Below the pieces are notes generated by a model. The model was not told the origin of the DNA. It worked only from the letters and a program-made list of their open reading frames with translations, and ran no database searches. From Promicromonospora thailandica (lineage in GTDB: Bacteria > Actinomycetota > Actinomycetes > Actinomycetales > Cellulomonadaceae): a stretch of 64,000 nucleotides of DNA. Numbering within the stretch: the first letter of the stretch is position 1; the number at the start of each line of letters is the position of its first letter. Where the stretch lies: assembly GCF_024171955.1 (NCBI RefSeq), contig NZ_JAMTCS010000016.1:62001-126000 (forward strand), given 5' to 3'. Both the position numbers and the translations under genes were made by a program. Positions 1 to 8,213 of the stretch are shown here, in pieces.

Positions 1-473
1 CCGGCGTAGTCGGCGAACGCCTTCGCCGTGTCTTTCGACTGCCAGCCGCCGACCTCGTCCTGGAGCGTCTGCGGGAGGTCCCAGTGGTACAGGGTCGCGT
101 AGGGCTCGATGCCTGCGGCCAGGAGTGCGTCGACGAGGCGGTCGTAGAAGTCGATGCCTGCCCGGTTGGGGGCACCGGCACCGTCGGGGAAGACCCTGGG
201 CCAGGCGACGGAGAAACGGTAGGCGGTGGCCCCGATGTCGCGCATCAGGTCGACGTCCTCGTGGTGCCGGTGGTAGTGGTCGTTCGCGACGTCGCCGTTG
301 TCGTCGTTGTGGATGTTGCCGGGCGTATGGGCGTACGTGTCCCAGATCGACGGGCCTTTGCCGTCCTCGTCCCAGGCGCCTTCGATCTGGTACGAGGACG
401 TGGCGACGCCCCACTGGAAGCCGTCCGGGAACCTCCGGATCTCCGCTCCTGTGTTGACGGTGCTGGGTTTCAT
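1..473 (-). CDS. GH1 beta-glucosidase, N-terminal part (runs off the left edge)
   Basis: The gene starts at the ATG at 471-473 and reads leftward out of the window, so only about 157 N-terminal residues are present. They carry the GH1 opening [20 protein letters not shown], followed by [13 protein letters not shown] and [14 protein letters not shown], the first strands of the (beta/alpha)8 barrel. The catalytic glutamates (NEP and ENG motifs) lie outside. A clear AAGGAG ribosome binding site precedes the ATG. There is no signal peptide, so it probably hydrolyses beta-glucosides or cellobiose in the cytoplasm after uptake. The family call is firm; the substrate is inferred. Confidence 0.93.
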   Translation of the reverse strand, partial: MKPSTVNTGAEIRRFPDGFQWGVATSSYQIEGAWDEDGKGPSIWDTYAHTPGNIHNDDNGDVANDHYHRHHEDVDLMRDIGATAYRFSVAWPRVFPDGAGAPNRAGIDFYDRLVDALLAAGIEPYATLYHWDLPQTLQDEVGGWQSKDTAKAFADYA

Positions 474-1101
474 CTCGCGCTCCTTCTGGAACGACCGCAT
501 TCGCTCTGGCGCCTTCTCCGGCCGGTCGCAGCGAGACCTCGTGCTGGTCGAACGCTGCTCACCGAAACCGTAGAGAGTCGAGGCGCTGGCGCTCCTGCGA
601 GCCGTCACGGTGGCGGCGCTCTCGTCTAGGTTCTCCAGGCCACAAGCGGGACCGATCCGAGGGCACCTGTCATGGCGGCGACCAATCCTCATTTCGAGCA
701 CCTCCTCGTCGTCCACGACGTGAAGTGTGCAAGCACAGCAGGACTAGAACTCACAGGCTAGTTTCGGCCAGGTGGGGCTACAACTGGAGATGCACCCGAA
801 GAGACCCGATCGGCTTGCGCAGGCCCGCCCTGCAGAACCCGGAATGCCTTGCGCTCCGTCCGGGGCCCGACAACGTGTCCAGATCGTGCCCTGCCACGCG
901 ACCCGGGGTGCCTACCACACGGCACGTCGAGCACTGAGCCGATGATCTCGATGAACGGTCCTCGTCGCGGGATGCGCCGCCAGCGACCGACGAGACGTCC
1001 GACCCCGGAATCCGGACTACGGTGTGCGACGGCGTGATGACGACGCCGAGACCGCCCGACGGACCAGCCGGCGGGTGACGAACGAAGGCGACGGTGCGCA
1101 C
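474..1101. other. 628-bp divergent intergenic region, no gene recognised
   Basis: This lies between the start of the GH1 gene (minus) and the potassium transporter (plus). Several short open frames cross it on both strands, but none has a ribosome binding site or a recognisable sequence. It must hold both divergent promoters. I could not pick a convincing operator, riboswitch or -10/-35 pair. GTG codons at 1024 and 1075 are in frame with the downstream gene and could extend it. Confidence 0.4.
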
Positions 1102-2463
1102 ATGCGGTTCAGCGGCCTCACGAACCGTGACAAGAGCCGAGGTGCAGCTCTCCAGCGACGCCCGGGGCAGCTGGTCATCGGCGGTTTCCTCGCTGCTGTC
1201 GCGGTCGGCACCGGGCTCCTGCTGCTCCCCGTCTCGGCGTCGGGGGAATCCGCCACGCTGATGGAGGCGGTGTTCACCGCGACGTCGGCGGTGTGCGTGA
1301 CCGGGCTGATCGTCACGGACACACCGGTGTTCTGGTCCGGCTTCGGCGAGGCCGTGATCCTGGTGCTCATCCAGATCGGCGGCCTCGGTGTCATGACTGT
1401 CGCGTCGCTCCTCGGTGTCCTGGTTTCACGTCGGCTGGACCTGCGCTCGCGGCTCGTGGCGGCGGCCTCGACCCGGACGGTAGGTCTTGGCGACGTACGG
1501 CGGATCCTGGTACGTGTCGTCGTGATCGCGCTGGTCGTGGAGGCCGTGGTCGCGGCGGTGCTGACGGTGCGCTTCGCCGTCGCCTACGACCAGCCGCTCG
1601 GCAGGGCGGTGTGGCAGGGCCTGTTCCATGCCGTCTCGGCGTACAACAACGCGGGCTTCGCTCTGTTCTCGGGCTCGCTGATGGACTTCGTGTCCGATCC
1701 GTGGATCTGCATCCCGACGTCCGTGGCGATGATCGTCGGTGGGCTGGGCCTGCCGGTCGTGCTCGAGGTGCTGCGCGAAGGCTGGCGCCTGCCGTGCTGG
1801 AGCCTGCACACGAAGATCACGCTGCTGATGACGGCACTGCTGCTGGGAGGCGGCACCGGCTTCTTCCTGGTCGCCGAGGCGGATGCCACCATGGCCCGCC
1901 TCGGCGTCGCCGACCGGCTCCTGGCGTCGTTCACCCAGGCGGCCAACGCCCGCACCGCGGGGTTCAACTCCGTGAACACCGGCGAGATGCACACCGAGAC
2001 CTGGCTGGGCACGGTCATCCTCATGTTCATCGGGGCCGGATCCGGCGGCACAGGCGGCGGGATCAAGGTGACGACGTTCGCGGTGCTCGCCGTGGTGATC
2101 TGGTCCGAGCTGCGCGGCGAGCCGGACGCGAACCTGTTCGATCGCCGGATCTCGCCGTCCACGCAGCGGCACGCTCTCACCGTGGCTCTGCTGGCGGTGG
2201 CCATCGTCGTGCTCCCGACCCTGTGGATGACGGCGCTCTCGCCGTTCACCGTGGACCAGATCCTGTTCGAGGTCACCTCGGCGTTCACCACCACCGGTCT
2301 GTCGACCGGGATCACCGCCCAGCTCGCGTGGTACCACCAGGTGGTGCTGTGCGTCCTGATGTTCATCGGCCGCCTGGGGCCTGTGACACTCGGCACCGCG
2401 CTGGCGCTGCGTGCCCGGCGACGCCTGTACCGGCTCCCCGAGAGCGCGCCGATCATCGGCTGA
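1102..2463 (+). CDS. TrkH/KtrB-type potassium transporter subunit
   Basis: The protein has about 453 residues and many membrane segments, and is the ion-conducting subunit of a Trk/Ktr potassium uptake system. The four pore-loop repeats are visible: TSAVCVTGL, SAYNNAGF, NARTAGFNS and SAFTTTGLS, each with the filter glycine. The pattern and length fit KtrB/TrkH of Gram-positive bacteria. The regulatory RCK subunit (KtrA/TrkA) is not adjacent. The start is uncertain: ATG 1102 gives the expected length, while in-frame GTGs at 1075 and 1024 would add a basic tail. The family call is secure; the ion (K+ rather than Na+) is from family knowledge. Confidence 0.92.
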   Translation: MRFSGLTNRDKSRGAALQRRPGQLVIGGFLAAVAVGTGLLLLPVSASGESATLMEAVFTATSAVCVTGLIVTDTPVFWSGFGEAVILVLIQIGGLGVMTVASLLGVLVSRRLDLRSRLVAAASTRTVGLGDVRRILVRVVVIALVVEAVVAAVLTVRFAVAYDQPLGRAVWQGLFHAVSAYNNAGFALFSGSLMDFVSDPWICIPTSVAMIVGGLGLPVVLEVLREGWRLPCWSLHTKITLLMTALLLGGGTGFFLVAEADATMARLGVADRLLASFTQAANARTAGFNSVNTGEMHTETWLGTVILMFIGAGSGGTGGGIKVTTFAVLAVVIWSELRGEPDANLFDRRISPSTQRHALTVALLAVAIVVLPTLWMTALSPFTVDQILFEVTSAFTTTGLSTGITAQLAWYHQVVLCVLMFIGRLGPVTLGTALALRARRRLYRLPESAPIIG

Positions 2464-2504
2464 CCTCTAGCCGTCGAGAGCCGGCGGACGCCGACCTCGG
2501 CCGC

Positions 2505-2750
2505 CTACCGGTCCTCGGTCGCGCTCACCGTGTCGACGTCGGAGTCCAGCCGGCCGGGGGAGACGAACATCGAGTAACCGACTGCGCCGAGCTCGTGCAG
2601 GTGCGAGGTGAGGGCCGATCCGATGATCTGGTTGAGTGCCATGAGGTGTGCATCTTCGACCGTGACGGGGACGCCCTCGATCGTCGAGACCTGCTCGAGC
2701 GTGGTCGTCGCAGATTCTGGTCGGTCGCTGTACTGGACGTCGAGGCTCAC
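2505..2750 (-). CDS. Small hypothetical protein
   Basis: This is an open frame of about 81 residues from GTG 2750, with a protein-like composition and the core VEDAHLMALNQIIGSALTSH. No family is recognised. The frame continues upstream, but that part is proline/glycine/arginine-rich and looks like noise antisense to the copper-storage remnant. A GGAGGT sequence lies about 27 bases before the chosen GTG, too far to be convincing. The neighbours are decayed, so it could itself be a remnant. Low certainty. Confidence 0.35.
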   Translation of the reverse strand: MSLDVQYSDRPESATTTLEQVSTIEGVPVTVEDAHLMALNQIIGSALTSHLHELGAVGYSMFVSPGRLDSDVDTVSATEDR

Positions 2751-2770
2751 GGTGTACCGCCGGATCTGCG

Positions 2771-2935
2771 CGAGCGTACCTCCGCCGTGCGGTGCTGGAG
2801 GCCTGCATCGCGGCGTGCCGGGCGTGCGGGGACGAGTGCGAGCACCATGCGAGCATGCACGAGCACTGCCGGGTGTGCGCAGAGGCCTGCCGCGAGTGCG
2901 AGGCGGCCAGCGTGCTCTCGCAGGCGGTCCGCCAC
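2771..2935 (+). pseudogene. Remnant of a four-helix copper-storage protein (Csp/DUF326)
   Basis: One frame gives LRRAVLEACIAACRACGDEC followed by EHHASMHEHCRVCAEACREC. This is the cysteine/histidine-rich second half of a Csp-type four-helix-bundle copper-binding protein. The N-terminal helices are missing. After the last CREC the frame drifts into unrelated arginine/proline-rich sequence, as if a base or two were lost where the final helix should be. Intact members have roughly 110-130 residues with Cys pairs lining the bundle; here about 50 residues survive. It is probably non-functional. Confidence 0.7.
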
Positions 2936-3046
2936 GCCCGGCTCGAGCGTCGTCCTGGACCATCACAGCCTCCCCGGTGGGTGGCCGGTGACGGCCCCCC
3001 ACCCGAGGCCTGGTCGTGGACCCGAGGACGGTCGCACAGGGATCGG

Positions 3047-3217
3047 TCAGTCCGGGACGACCAGGCCCCGGCGGACCGCCGGCACCAGGCGGGCCGGAAC
3101 CCGGGCCCGCCGTCCGTCCGGGGTGGTCACCGGGACGAGTTCGGGCACCTGGGCCTTCCACCGCGAGCGTCGGGACCGTGTGTTCGAGCGGGACAGCTTT
3201 CTCTTGGGGACCGCCAT
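3047..3217 (-). CDS. rpmF: 50S ribosomal protein bL32, cysteine-free paralogue
   Basis: The product has 56 residues and opens [20 protein letters not shown], the standard bL32 N-terminus. The zinc ribbon cysteines of the ordinary form are absent (no CxxC), so this is the zinc-independent C-minus type. It is the last gene of a six-gene run of such paralogues, and its ATG lies one base after the stop of rpmG. In actinobacteria these paralogues replace zinc-binding ribosomal proteins during zinc starvation under Zur control (family knowledge). The two Zur-like operators upstream of rpmB support that here. Confidence 0.93.
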   Translation of the reverse strand: MAVPKRKLSRSNTRSRRSRWKAQVPELVPVTTPDGRRARVPARLVPAVRRGLVVPD

Positions 3218-3218
3218 G

Positions 3219-3386
3219 TCAGCGTTCCTCGCGGAAGTCGACGTGCTTGCGGATGACGGGGTCGAACTTGCGCAGTACGAGCCGGTCAGGGTTGTTGCGC
3301 CGGTTCTTGCGGGTCACGTAGGTGAACCCGGTGCCTGCGGTCGAGCGGAGCTTGATCACGGGGCGCAGGTCGGTGCGTGCGGACAT
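3219..3386 (-). CDS. rpmG: 50S ribosomal protein bL33, cysteine-free paralogue
   Basis: The product has 55 residues and contains [20 protein letters not shown] and a C-terminal [16 protein letters not shown], the classical bL33 sequence. No cysteine is present, so it is the zinc-independent form. Its ATG overlaps the stop of rpmE by one base (TGATG), implying translational coupling, and rpmF follows after one base. It is part of the large subunit near the E site. The neighbours show it belongs to a zinc-sparing ribosomal cassette and not to the housekeeping set. Confidence 0.95.
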   Translation of the reverse strand: MSARTDLRPVIKLRSTAGTGFTYVTRKNRRNNPDRLVLRKFDPVIRKHVDFREER

Positions 3387-3679
3387 CAGTGACCACCCTT
3401 GTTGTCGCTGGTGTGCTTGGCGTAGCGCTGCCGGAACTTCTCGACCCGGCCGGCGGTGTCGACCACGCGGGCCGAACCGGTCCAGAACGGGTGGCTGGCG
3501 CTGCTGATCTCGACGTCCACCACCGGGTAGGTGTTGCCGTCGGACCACTGGATGCTCGCCCGAGGGCGGCCGGGGCCGGCGTCGGTGTCACCTGCGAGCG
3601 TCGAGCGGGTCAGGAACGTGAAGCCGGCACTCGTGTCCCGGAAGACGACCGGGCCGTAGGTGGGGTGGATGTTCTTCAT
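3386..3679 (-). CDS. rpmE2: 50S ribosomal protein bL31, type B (zinc-independent)
   Basis: The product has 97 residues and begins [20 protein letters not shown]. It carries [21 protein letters not shown] and a C-terminal FRQRYA segment. This is the longer type B bL31, which lacks the CxxC zinc site of type A. A strong AAGGAG precedes the ATG. The stop overlaps the rpmG start. Replacement of type A by type B under low zinc releases stored zinc in several bacteria (family knowledge). The surrounding C-minus genes and the upstream operators imply the same role here. Confidence 0.95.
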   Translation of the reverse strand: MKNIHPTYGPVVFRDTSAGFTFLTRSTLAGDTDAGPGRPRASIQWSDGNTYPVVDVEISSASHPFWTGSARVVDTAGRVEKFRQRYAKHTSDNKGGH

Positions 3680-3695
3680 GGTGTGCTCCTTCCGC

Positions 3696-3818
3696 TCAGC
3701 CCTGGCGCGCCTTCCAGCGCGGGTTGAGCCGGTTGATGACGAACGTCTTTCCGCGGCGGCGCACGACCTTCGCGCCGGGCTTGTCCTTCAGGGAACGCAG
3801 GGATGCGCGCACCTTCAT
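3696..3818 (-). CDS. rpmJ: 50S ribosomal protein bL36, cysteine-free paralogue
   Basis: The product has 40 residues: [20 protein letters not shown] followed by [20 protein letters not shown]. The usual bL36 zinc ligands (C, C, C, H) are replaced, so this is the C-minus form with the extended C-terminus. AGGAG lies just before the ATG. The gene follows rpsN after 53 bp and precedes rpmE2 by 16 bp on the same strand. Its small size and strong similarity to bL36 leave little doubt about identity. Confidence 0.93.
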   Translation of the reverse strand: MKVRASLRSLKDKPGAKVVRRRGKTFVINRLNPRWKARQG

Positions 3819-3871
3819 GTGTCACTCCTGACGTGCGGGGCGGACGGCGGAGCCGCCGCAGGGGCCGGTAC

Positions 3872-4177
3872 TCACCAGCTGGACTTGTAGACGCCGGGTA
3901 GCTCGCCGCGGTGGGCCATCTCGCGCAGGCGGATGCGGGAGAGCCCGAACTTGCGCGAGTAGGCGCGGGGCCGTCCGTCGACGGTGTCGCGGTTGCGCAG
4001 CCGGGTCGGGCTGGCGTCGCGCGGCTGCCGGGACAGCTCCGCGGCGGCGGCTGCCCGCTCCTCGGCCGAGAGGTCCGGCCTGCGCAGGGTGCGCCGCAGC
4101 TCGGTGCGCCGTTCGGTGTATCGGGCGACGAGTTCGCGGCGTCGGGCGTCCGCCGCGATCTTCGACTTCTTGGCCAT
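3872..4177 (-). CDS. rpsN: 30S ribosomal protein uS14, zinc-independent long form
   Basis: The product has 101 residues, starting [20 protein letters not shown] and ending with [20 protein letters not shown] and GVYKSSW. This is the long cysteine-free uS14, as opposed to the 61-residue zinc-binding form found in ribosomal operons of actinobacteria. Its ATG overlaps the rpmB stop (TGATG). It is the only small-subunit member of this cassette, so both subunits can be built with less zinc. Confidence 0.95.
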   Translation of the reverse strand: MAKKSKIAADARRRELVARYTERRTELRRTLRRPDLSAEERAAAAAELSRQPRDASPTRLRNRDTVDGRPRAYSRKFGLSRIRLREMAHRGELPGVYKSSW

Positions 4178-4413
4178 CAGACCTTCTCCCCTCGGGCGAG
4201 GATCTGGGCGACGACGACGTCGATGCCCTTGCGATCGATGGTCTTGATCCCCTTGGCACTCACGCGCAGCGTGACGTTGCGGCCGAGTGACGGGACCCAG
4301 TAGCGCTTCTTCTGGATGTTGGGGTCGAACCGGCGCTTGGTCCGCACGTGGGAGTGCGAGACCGAGTGGCCGAAACTCGGCACGGTGCCCAGCACCTGGC
4401 ATCTGGCTGACAC
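4177..4413 (-). CDS. rpmB: 50S ribosomal protein bL28, zinc-independent paralogue
   Basis: The product has 78 residues from a GTG start at 4413, preceded by AGGAGG four bases away. It contains [20 protein letters not shown] and [20 protein letters not shown], typical of bL28. Only one cysteine remains (residue 5), so the two-CxxC zinc site is absent. It is the first gene of the cassette, and its promoter region contains two near-identical palindromes matching Zur operators. An ATG two bases upstream of the GTG is in another frame and gives no product. Confidence 0.93.
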   Translation of the reverse strand: MSARCQVLGTVPSFGHSVSHSHVRTKRRFDPNIQKKRYWVPSLGRNVTLRVSAKGIKTIDRKGIDVVVAQILARGEKV

Positions 4414-4434
4414 ATGACCTCCTGTGGCACGCAA

Positions 4435-4453
4435 TGTGAGAACCGTTCTCACA
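4435..4453. promoter_or_regulatory. Zur-like operator 1
   Basis: The sequence TGTGAGAACCGTTCTCACA is a perfect 9-1-9 palindrome. Its core TGAGAAC-C-GTTCTCA has the 7-1-7 form of actinobacterial Zur boxes (TGAnAAn-n-nTTnTCA). It lies 22 bp upstream of the rpmB start, where it would block transcription when zinc is sufficient. Confidence 0.8.
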
Positions 4454-4475
4454 ACGCGCTACAGTGTGCCAGAGC

Positions 4476-4490
4476 TGAGAACCGTTATCA
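4476..4490. promoter_or_regulatory. Zur-like operator 2
   Basis: TGAGAACCGTTATCA repeats the core of operator 1 with one mismatch in the right arm. The two centres are 39 bp apart, inside the divergent region between rpmB and the CobW-like gene, so each transcription unit may have its own site. Confidence 0.75.
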
Positions 4491-4542
4491 ATTACTCCGG
4501 GCTGTCAGGGCACCATGCCGGGCCCGGGGAGGAGGAGGGCAC

Positions 4543-5739
4543 ATGTTTCCCGTGGGAAGCCGGATGGGCCGAAGCTCCGGGACTGTCCCGGTCAGCGTCC
4601 TGACCACCACCGACCCGGTCCTGCGTGACTCGGCGCTGTTCGGCCTGCTGATGGACGCACCCGGTGTGGTCGCGGTGCGTCACGAGATCCACACCGACCA
4701 CCTCCGGCGTGTCGTGCAGGACGCCACCGGCGTCCTGGAGGACGTGCTGGTCCCGTTGGAGCACGCCTGCCTGTCCTGCGCGGTCCGGGAGGACGCCGTA
4801 CCCACCATCGCTCGCCTGGCGGGTGACGGCCGCTGGACCCAGGTGCTGCTCGCCCTGCCCGTCAGCGCCGAACTGCTGCCCGCGGCGCGGGCGCTGGCCG
4901 CCGAGACCGCACCCGGCGGCCAGCTCGCACACACCCGGATCGCGACGTCGCTCGCCCTGGTCGACCTCGACACCTTCGAGGACGACCTGCTCGGGGAGGA
5001 CACCCTTACCGAGCGCGGCCTGGAGCTCACCGCCGACGACGAGCGCTCGGTCGGGGAGGCACTCGCGGCACAGGTGGAGCAGGCGGACCTGGTAGTGGCC
5101 TGCGGAGGACACGGCTCAGGTTCGACATCCAGTTCGGGCATGGACGCCGACACCGCACATGCGACGGCGTCGGGCCTGCTGGACCGGCTGCGTGGCGCCG
5201 GGACGCGGCGTGTGGACGGGCTGCACGCCCTGACGGCGGCGAACCTCGCCGCGGGCCGGCACTCGCCGTCGCGCGCCGAGCGGCGGGCCCACCCGCTCGG
5301 TGCGGTGGTCACCGAGCCGGGGGTCGTGAGCGGGGACCGGAGCTGGACGCTGGAGCTGCGCTCGGCGCTGCCGTTCCACCCGGAGCGGCTGGTGGAGCGC
5401 ATCGAGGACCTGAGCGCCGGTCGGCTGCGGGCCCGCGGCGTGTTCCACGTGGCCGACCGGCCCGGCCTCGCCTGTCTGTGGGACGGCGCGGGCGGCCAGC
5501 TCGCGGTCGCGGACCTGGGTCCGTGGTCGGAGGTGTGCGCAGGCACGGAGCCGCACACGCGGATCGTGGTGGTCGGCGTGGCGGACGGCGCATCTGCCGA
5601 ACGTGTGGACGCCGACCGTCAGCAGCTGCTGGAGGCGTTCCAGGGTGCCCTGTGCACGCCGGAGGAGATGTCGGGCGGCATCGCACGGCTCGGGCGCGAG
5701 GATCACCTGGCCCCGTGGCTGGGAGCGCGATCGGTCTGA
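4543..5739 (+). CDS. CobW/COG0523-like protein without a P-loop (zinc-starvation associated)
   Basis: The protein has about 398 residues. It retains the family signature cysteines (HACLSC, Cys76 and Cys79) and a C-terminal CobW_C-like domain (about 250-370, with RLRARGVFHVADRPG and a tryptophan-rich end). Where COG0523 GTPases have GxxGxGKT after strand 1, this one reads VPVSVLTTTDPVLRDS, so the Walker A motif is gone. COG0523 proteins are metal chaperones or insertases, and this type is often next to C-minus ribosomal genes. The start at ATG 4543 follows GGAGGAGG. It faces rpmB across two Zur-like boxes, supporting zinc regulation. GTP-independent metal binding is inference. Confidence 0.85.
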   Translation: MFPVGSRMGRSSGTVPVSVLTTTDPVLRDSALFGLLMDAPGVVAVRHEIHTDHLRRVVQDATGVLEDVLVPLEHACLSCAVREDAVPTIARLAGDGRWTQVLLALPVSAELLPAARALAAETAPGGQLAHTRIATSLALVDLDTFEDDLLGEDTLTERGLELTADDERSVGEALAAQVEQADLVVACGGHGSGSTSSSGMDADTAHATASGLLDRLRGAGTRRVDGLHALTAANLAAGRHSPSRAERRAHPLGAVVTEPGVVSGDRSWTLELRSALPFHPERLVERIEDLSAGRLRARGVFHVADRPGLACLWDGAGGQLAVADLGPWSEVCAGTEPHTRIVVVGVADGASAERVDADRQQLLEAFQGALCTPEEMSGGIARLGREDHLAPWLGARSV

Positions 5740-5807
5740 ACCGTGCGTGGAACCCGTCGGAGATGCTGCCCGCGTCGCTGCCTGCGTCGTTCACCGACGC
5801 TCCCGGG

Positions 5808-6377
5808 TCATCCTCGGGCCTTCCGGGCCCGAGACTTGATCGCCGCGATGACGTCGTTCTTCGCTTCGGCGTAGTCGTTCATGTCGTCCCAGCGCCTGTT
5901 GATCAGGGCTCGCTTGACACCCTCGTACAGCTCGCGGTCCGCGGCGTGGGCGCGCAGGTGGTCGCGAAGCAGGAGGTACTCGTCCACCGCCGCGTCACCT
6001 CGTTGGTACAGGTGGACGTGGACGTCGCGGGCCGGTGTACGTACGAGCCGATGGCCTGGTTCTCGGACCCGCAGCTCATAACCGACCGCCAGCAACGCGT
6101 CGAGGTAGTCCTCCTCCGCGGTGATGTCGGGCACAGTGACGACGACGTCGAGGATCGGCTTGGCGGCGAGCCCCGGCACGGACGTGGAGCCGATGTGCTC
6201 GACGGCGACGTCCAGCCCGGCCAGTGCTTCGAGGATGCGGTGCCGGTGACGGCGGAAGTCCTTCGCCCATCGGGCGTCGTGGTCATGAAGGCCGACGCTC
6301 AACGGTTCCGGACCGCCGATGATCTCGACCGTGGTGACGTCCGGCCGGTGTGCTCTGCTGCTCGGTGCCATGAGCAT
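5808..6377 (-). CDS. GrpB family protein (UPF0157 nucleotidyltransferase-like)
   Basis: The protein has about 189 residues. The core HDARWAKDFRRHRHRILEAL, VEHIGSTSVPGLAAKPILDV and the later DVHVHLYQRGDAA match GrpB/UPF0157 proteins. These have a nucleotidyltransferase fold with a GSTSVPGLxAKPxxD signature. The biochemical role of the family is poorly defined. Two adjacent ATGs (6377 and 6371) are possible starts; neither has a strong ribosome binding site. It stands alone, tail-to-tail with the CobW-like gene. Confidence 0.88.
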   Translation of the reverse strand: MLMAPSSRAHRPDVTTVEIIGGPEPLSVGLHDHDARWAKDFRRHRHRILEALAGLDVAVEHIGSTSVPGLAAKPILDVVVTVPDITAEEDYLDALLAVGYELRVREPGHRLVRTPARDVHVHLYQRGDAAVDEYLLLRDHLRAHAADRELYEGVKRALINRRWDDMNDYAEAKNDVIAAIKSRARKARG

Positions 6378-6567
6378 GCGGTCCAATCCGGGAGTGACGC
6401 CCGGGTGAGCCCTGGCTGCCCCGCGCCGTGCGGGACGAACCCGGCGACACCTGCCGACGTCCGCTGAAGCCACCTCGGTGGAAGTGGCCAGCCCGCCAGG
6501 GTAGCCCATGACGATGCCCAAGATCGCGCGCCCCGTGCGCAGACGCGGGCAAGGTACGTTGACGCGC

Positions 6568-7035
6568 ATGGATCCACTGTCAGCGGCAGGTGCCTGGATT
6601 CTCCGGACGCGCTGGCTGGTGCGGGCGCCGATCGCCGTGTATCGCGCTGGGCTGGGCCGCCTCCTGGGTTCTCGGGTGCTGATGCTCGAGCATCGCGGGC
6701 GCACCTCAGGTCGCACGAGGTTCGTGTGCCTGGAGGTGGTCGAACGCAGCACGCCGGACACGATGGTCGTCGTCAGCGGGTTCGGAGAGCGGTCCCAGTG
6801 GTACCAGAACCTCCGGGCACGGCCGGAGTGCTTCGTGAGCCAGGGACGTGTCCGTCGGGCACGCGCAACGGCGCGGTTCCTGTCCGACGGCGAGGCCGCG
6901 ACGATCCTGGCGCGGTACCAGCAACGACGGCCGGCGGACTGGCGGATGCTGAAGGCCGCGTTGGAGAGAGCGACGGGCCGCTCCGTGACACACCTGCCGA
7001 TGGTCGAGCTCGTGCTCGGCCCGGGCCCGAGGTGA
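6568..7035 (+). CDS. F420-type nitroreductase family protein (DUF385)
   Basis: The protein has 155 residues. It has the split-barrel signature of deazaflavin (F420)-dependent nitroreductase-family proteins: VLMLEHRGRTSGRTRFVCLE, then GFGERSQWYQNLRARPE, then a basic strand. Members such as Ddn reduce substrates with F420H2, while others only bind flavin-like cofactors. The start at ATG 6568 follows AAGG. An in-frame ATG at 6508 lies in sequence that does not resemble the family. No F420 biosynthesis genes are in the window, so cofactor use is family inference. Confidence 0.88.
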   Translation: MDPLSAAGAWILRTRWLVRAPIAVYRAGLGRLLGSRVLMLEHRGRTSGRTRFVCLEVVERSTPDTMVVVSGFGERSQWYQNLRARPECFVSQGRVRRARATARFLSDGEAATILARYQQRRPADWRMLKAALERATGRSVTHLPMVELVLGPGPR

Positions 7036-7038
7036 CGG

Positions 7039-8190
7039 TCAGGCCGTCCTGGCGCGTGGCTCACCGGCCGCCACCGCTTCCCGCCCGACGACCTCGAACG
7101 CGACCGCCTCGGTCAGCACCCCGTTGACCTGCAGCGCCACGGCATGCGCCCCCGGGTGGTACCGACGCGTCGTGATCTCGCGGAACGAGTGCGCCCGCCG
7201 CACCTCGGTGCTCTGCCCGGGCTCGAGCGTGACGGTCGTGAGCTTGAAGGTCTTGGGCGTCTGGGTGCCGTTGGCCTTGCGGTGGTGCACCACGTAGTCG
7301 ACCAGCAGGCGGACGGCGGCCTCGCCGTCGTTGCGCAGCAGCGCGCGCAGCTCGACGGTGCCGCCGGTCTCGACGACGGTGCGGTCCAGGTGGGGCCCGT
7401 CGATCGTCAGCGCCGCGGGGGAGGCGTAGCCGAGCAGCGCGAGCGCCCCCGGGTCGCCCTTCTTGACGAGGGTGCGCAGCGCGTGGCGTACGAGGCGCGG
7501 CGTGCTGCCGTCGGGCGCGGGGTCGGCGAGCCAGCGCGCCGCGGTGCGGACCACGAGCCCAGGGTGGTCCCGGCTGAGGTCGTTGAGATGGTTGGCCACG
7601 GAGCGGCGCACGTACTCGCTCGGGTCGCGGTAGAGGGCGTCGAGCACCGGGAGGGTCGCGTCGCCGCGGGCGCTCAGGGCCGGCACGCGGATCGCCCACG
7701 GCAGGTAGGGCCGGGTGCCCTCGGAGGCGAGTCGGCGCACATGCTCGTCGGGCGAGGCCGTCCAGGCCAGCGCCGCGGCGAGCGCGCGGTCCGGGTCGTG
7801 GTTGATCAGGGTGCGGATCGCGAACTCCGACGTCAGCACTCCGGTCAGCCGTTCCAGCAGCACCACGGCGTCGTCGAACGTCGCGGGCGTGCCGTCCTCG
7901 ACCGCTGCAGCCGCGACCGCCGTCGACACGGGCCACACCGCCCAGCCGTGCAGCGGCACCGGGCCGTCCAGCGCCGCCCGCACCGCCTCGGCCAGGCCCG
8001 GGTAGCGCCCGGGGACGTCGGTCAGCAGGGCGCCCTCCAGCAGGTCGACGCGTTCCCGCAGGGCGAGGCCCGCGATGCGGGCGGACGCGCCGCGCAGCAC
8101 GGTCAGGGGCGCCCCGGGCAGGGCGGAGGCGACCGACGCCACCAGGTGCGCGACGGTGCTGGTACCGATCATCTCGTCGGCGAACGGCAT
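7039..8190 (-). CDS. HEAT-repeat DNA alkylation repair protein (AlkD/AlkC-like)
   Basis: The protein has 383 residues. The N-terminal two thirds are helical HEAT-like repeats (RDPSEYVRRSVANHLNDLSR, HPGLVVRTAARWL, RHALRTLVKKGDPGALALLG). The last third is beta-rich (PHLDRTVVETGGTVELRALL, VDYVVHHRKANGTQTPKTFK). This two-part layout fits the AlkC-type DNA glycosylase-like family with an Ig-like C-terminal domain. Such proteins bind alkylated DNA bases (family knowledge). AAGGAG precedes the ATG. It lies just downstream of the MerR gene on the same strand, so the two may be cotranscribed. Confidence 0.85.
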   Translation of the reverse strand: MPFADEMIGTSTVAHLVASVASALPGAPLTVLRGASARIAGLALRERVDLLEGALLTDVPGRYPGLAEAVRAALDGPVPLHGWAVWPVSTAVAAAAVEDGTPATFDDAVVLLERLTGVLTSEFAIRTLINHDPDRALAAALAWTASPDEHVRRLASEGTRPYLPWAIRVPALSARGDATLPVLDALYRDPSEYVRRSVANHLNDLSRDHPGLVVRTAARWLADPAPDGSTPRLVRHALRTLVKKGDPGALALLGYASPAALTIDGPHLDRTVVETGGTVELRALLRNDGEAAVRLLVDYVVHHRKANGTQTPKTFKLTTVTLEPGQSTEVRRAHSFREITTRRYHPGAHAVALQVNGVLTEAVAFEVVGREAVAAGEPRARTA

Positions 8191-8213
8191 GTGGGACTCT
8201 CCTTGAAAGATGT

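Noticed and set aside
2751-3161. N-terminal extension of the small protein at 2505-2750
   Set aside because: The added part is low-complexity P/G/R sequence antisense to the copper-storage remnant and to bL32.
1293-3392. A 699-codon open frame overlapping the potassium transporter
   Set aside because: It is arginine/glycine/proline-rich shadow coding in another frame of the transporter and of the region after it; no family features.
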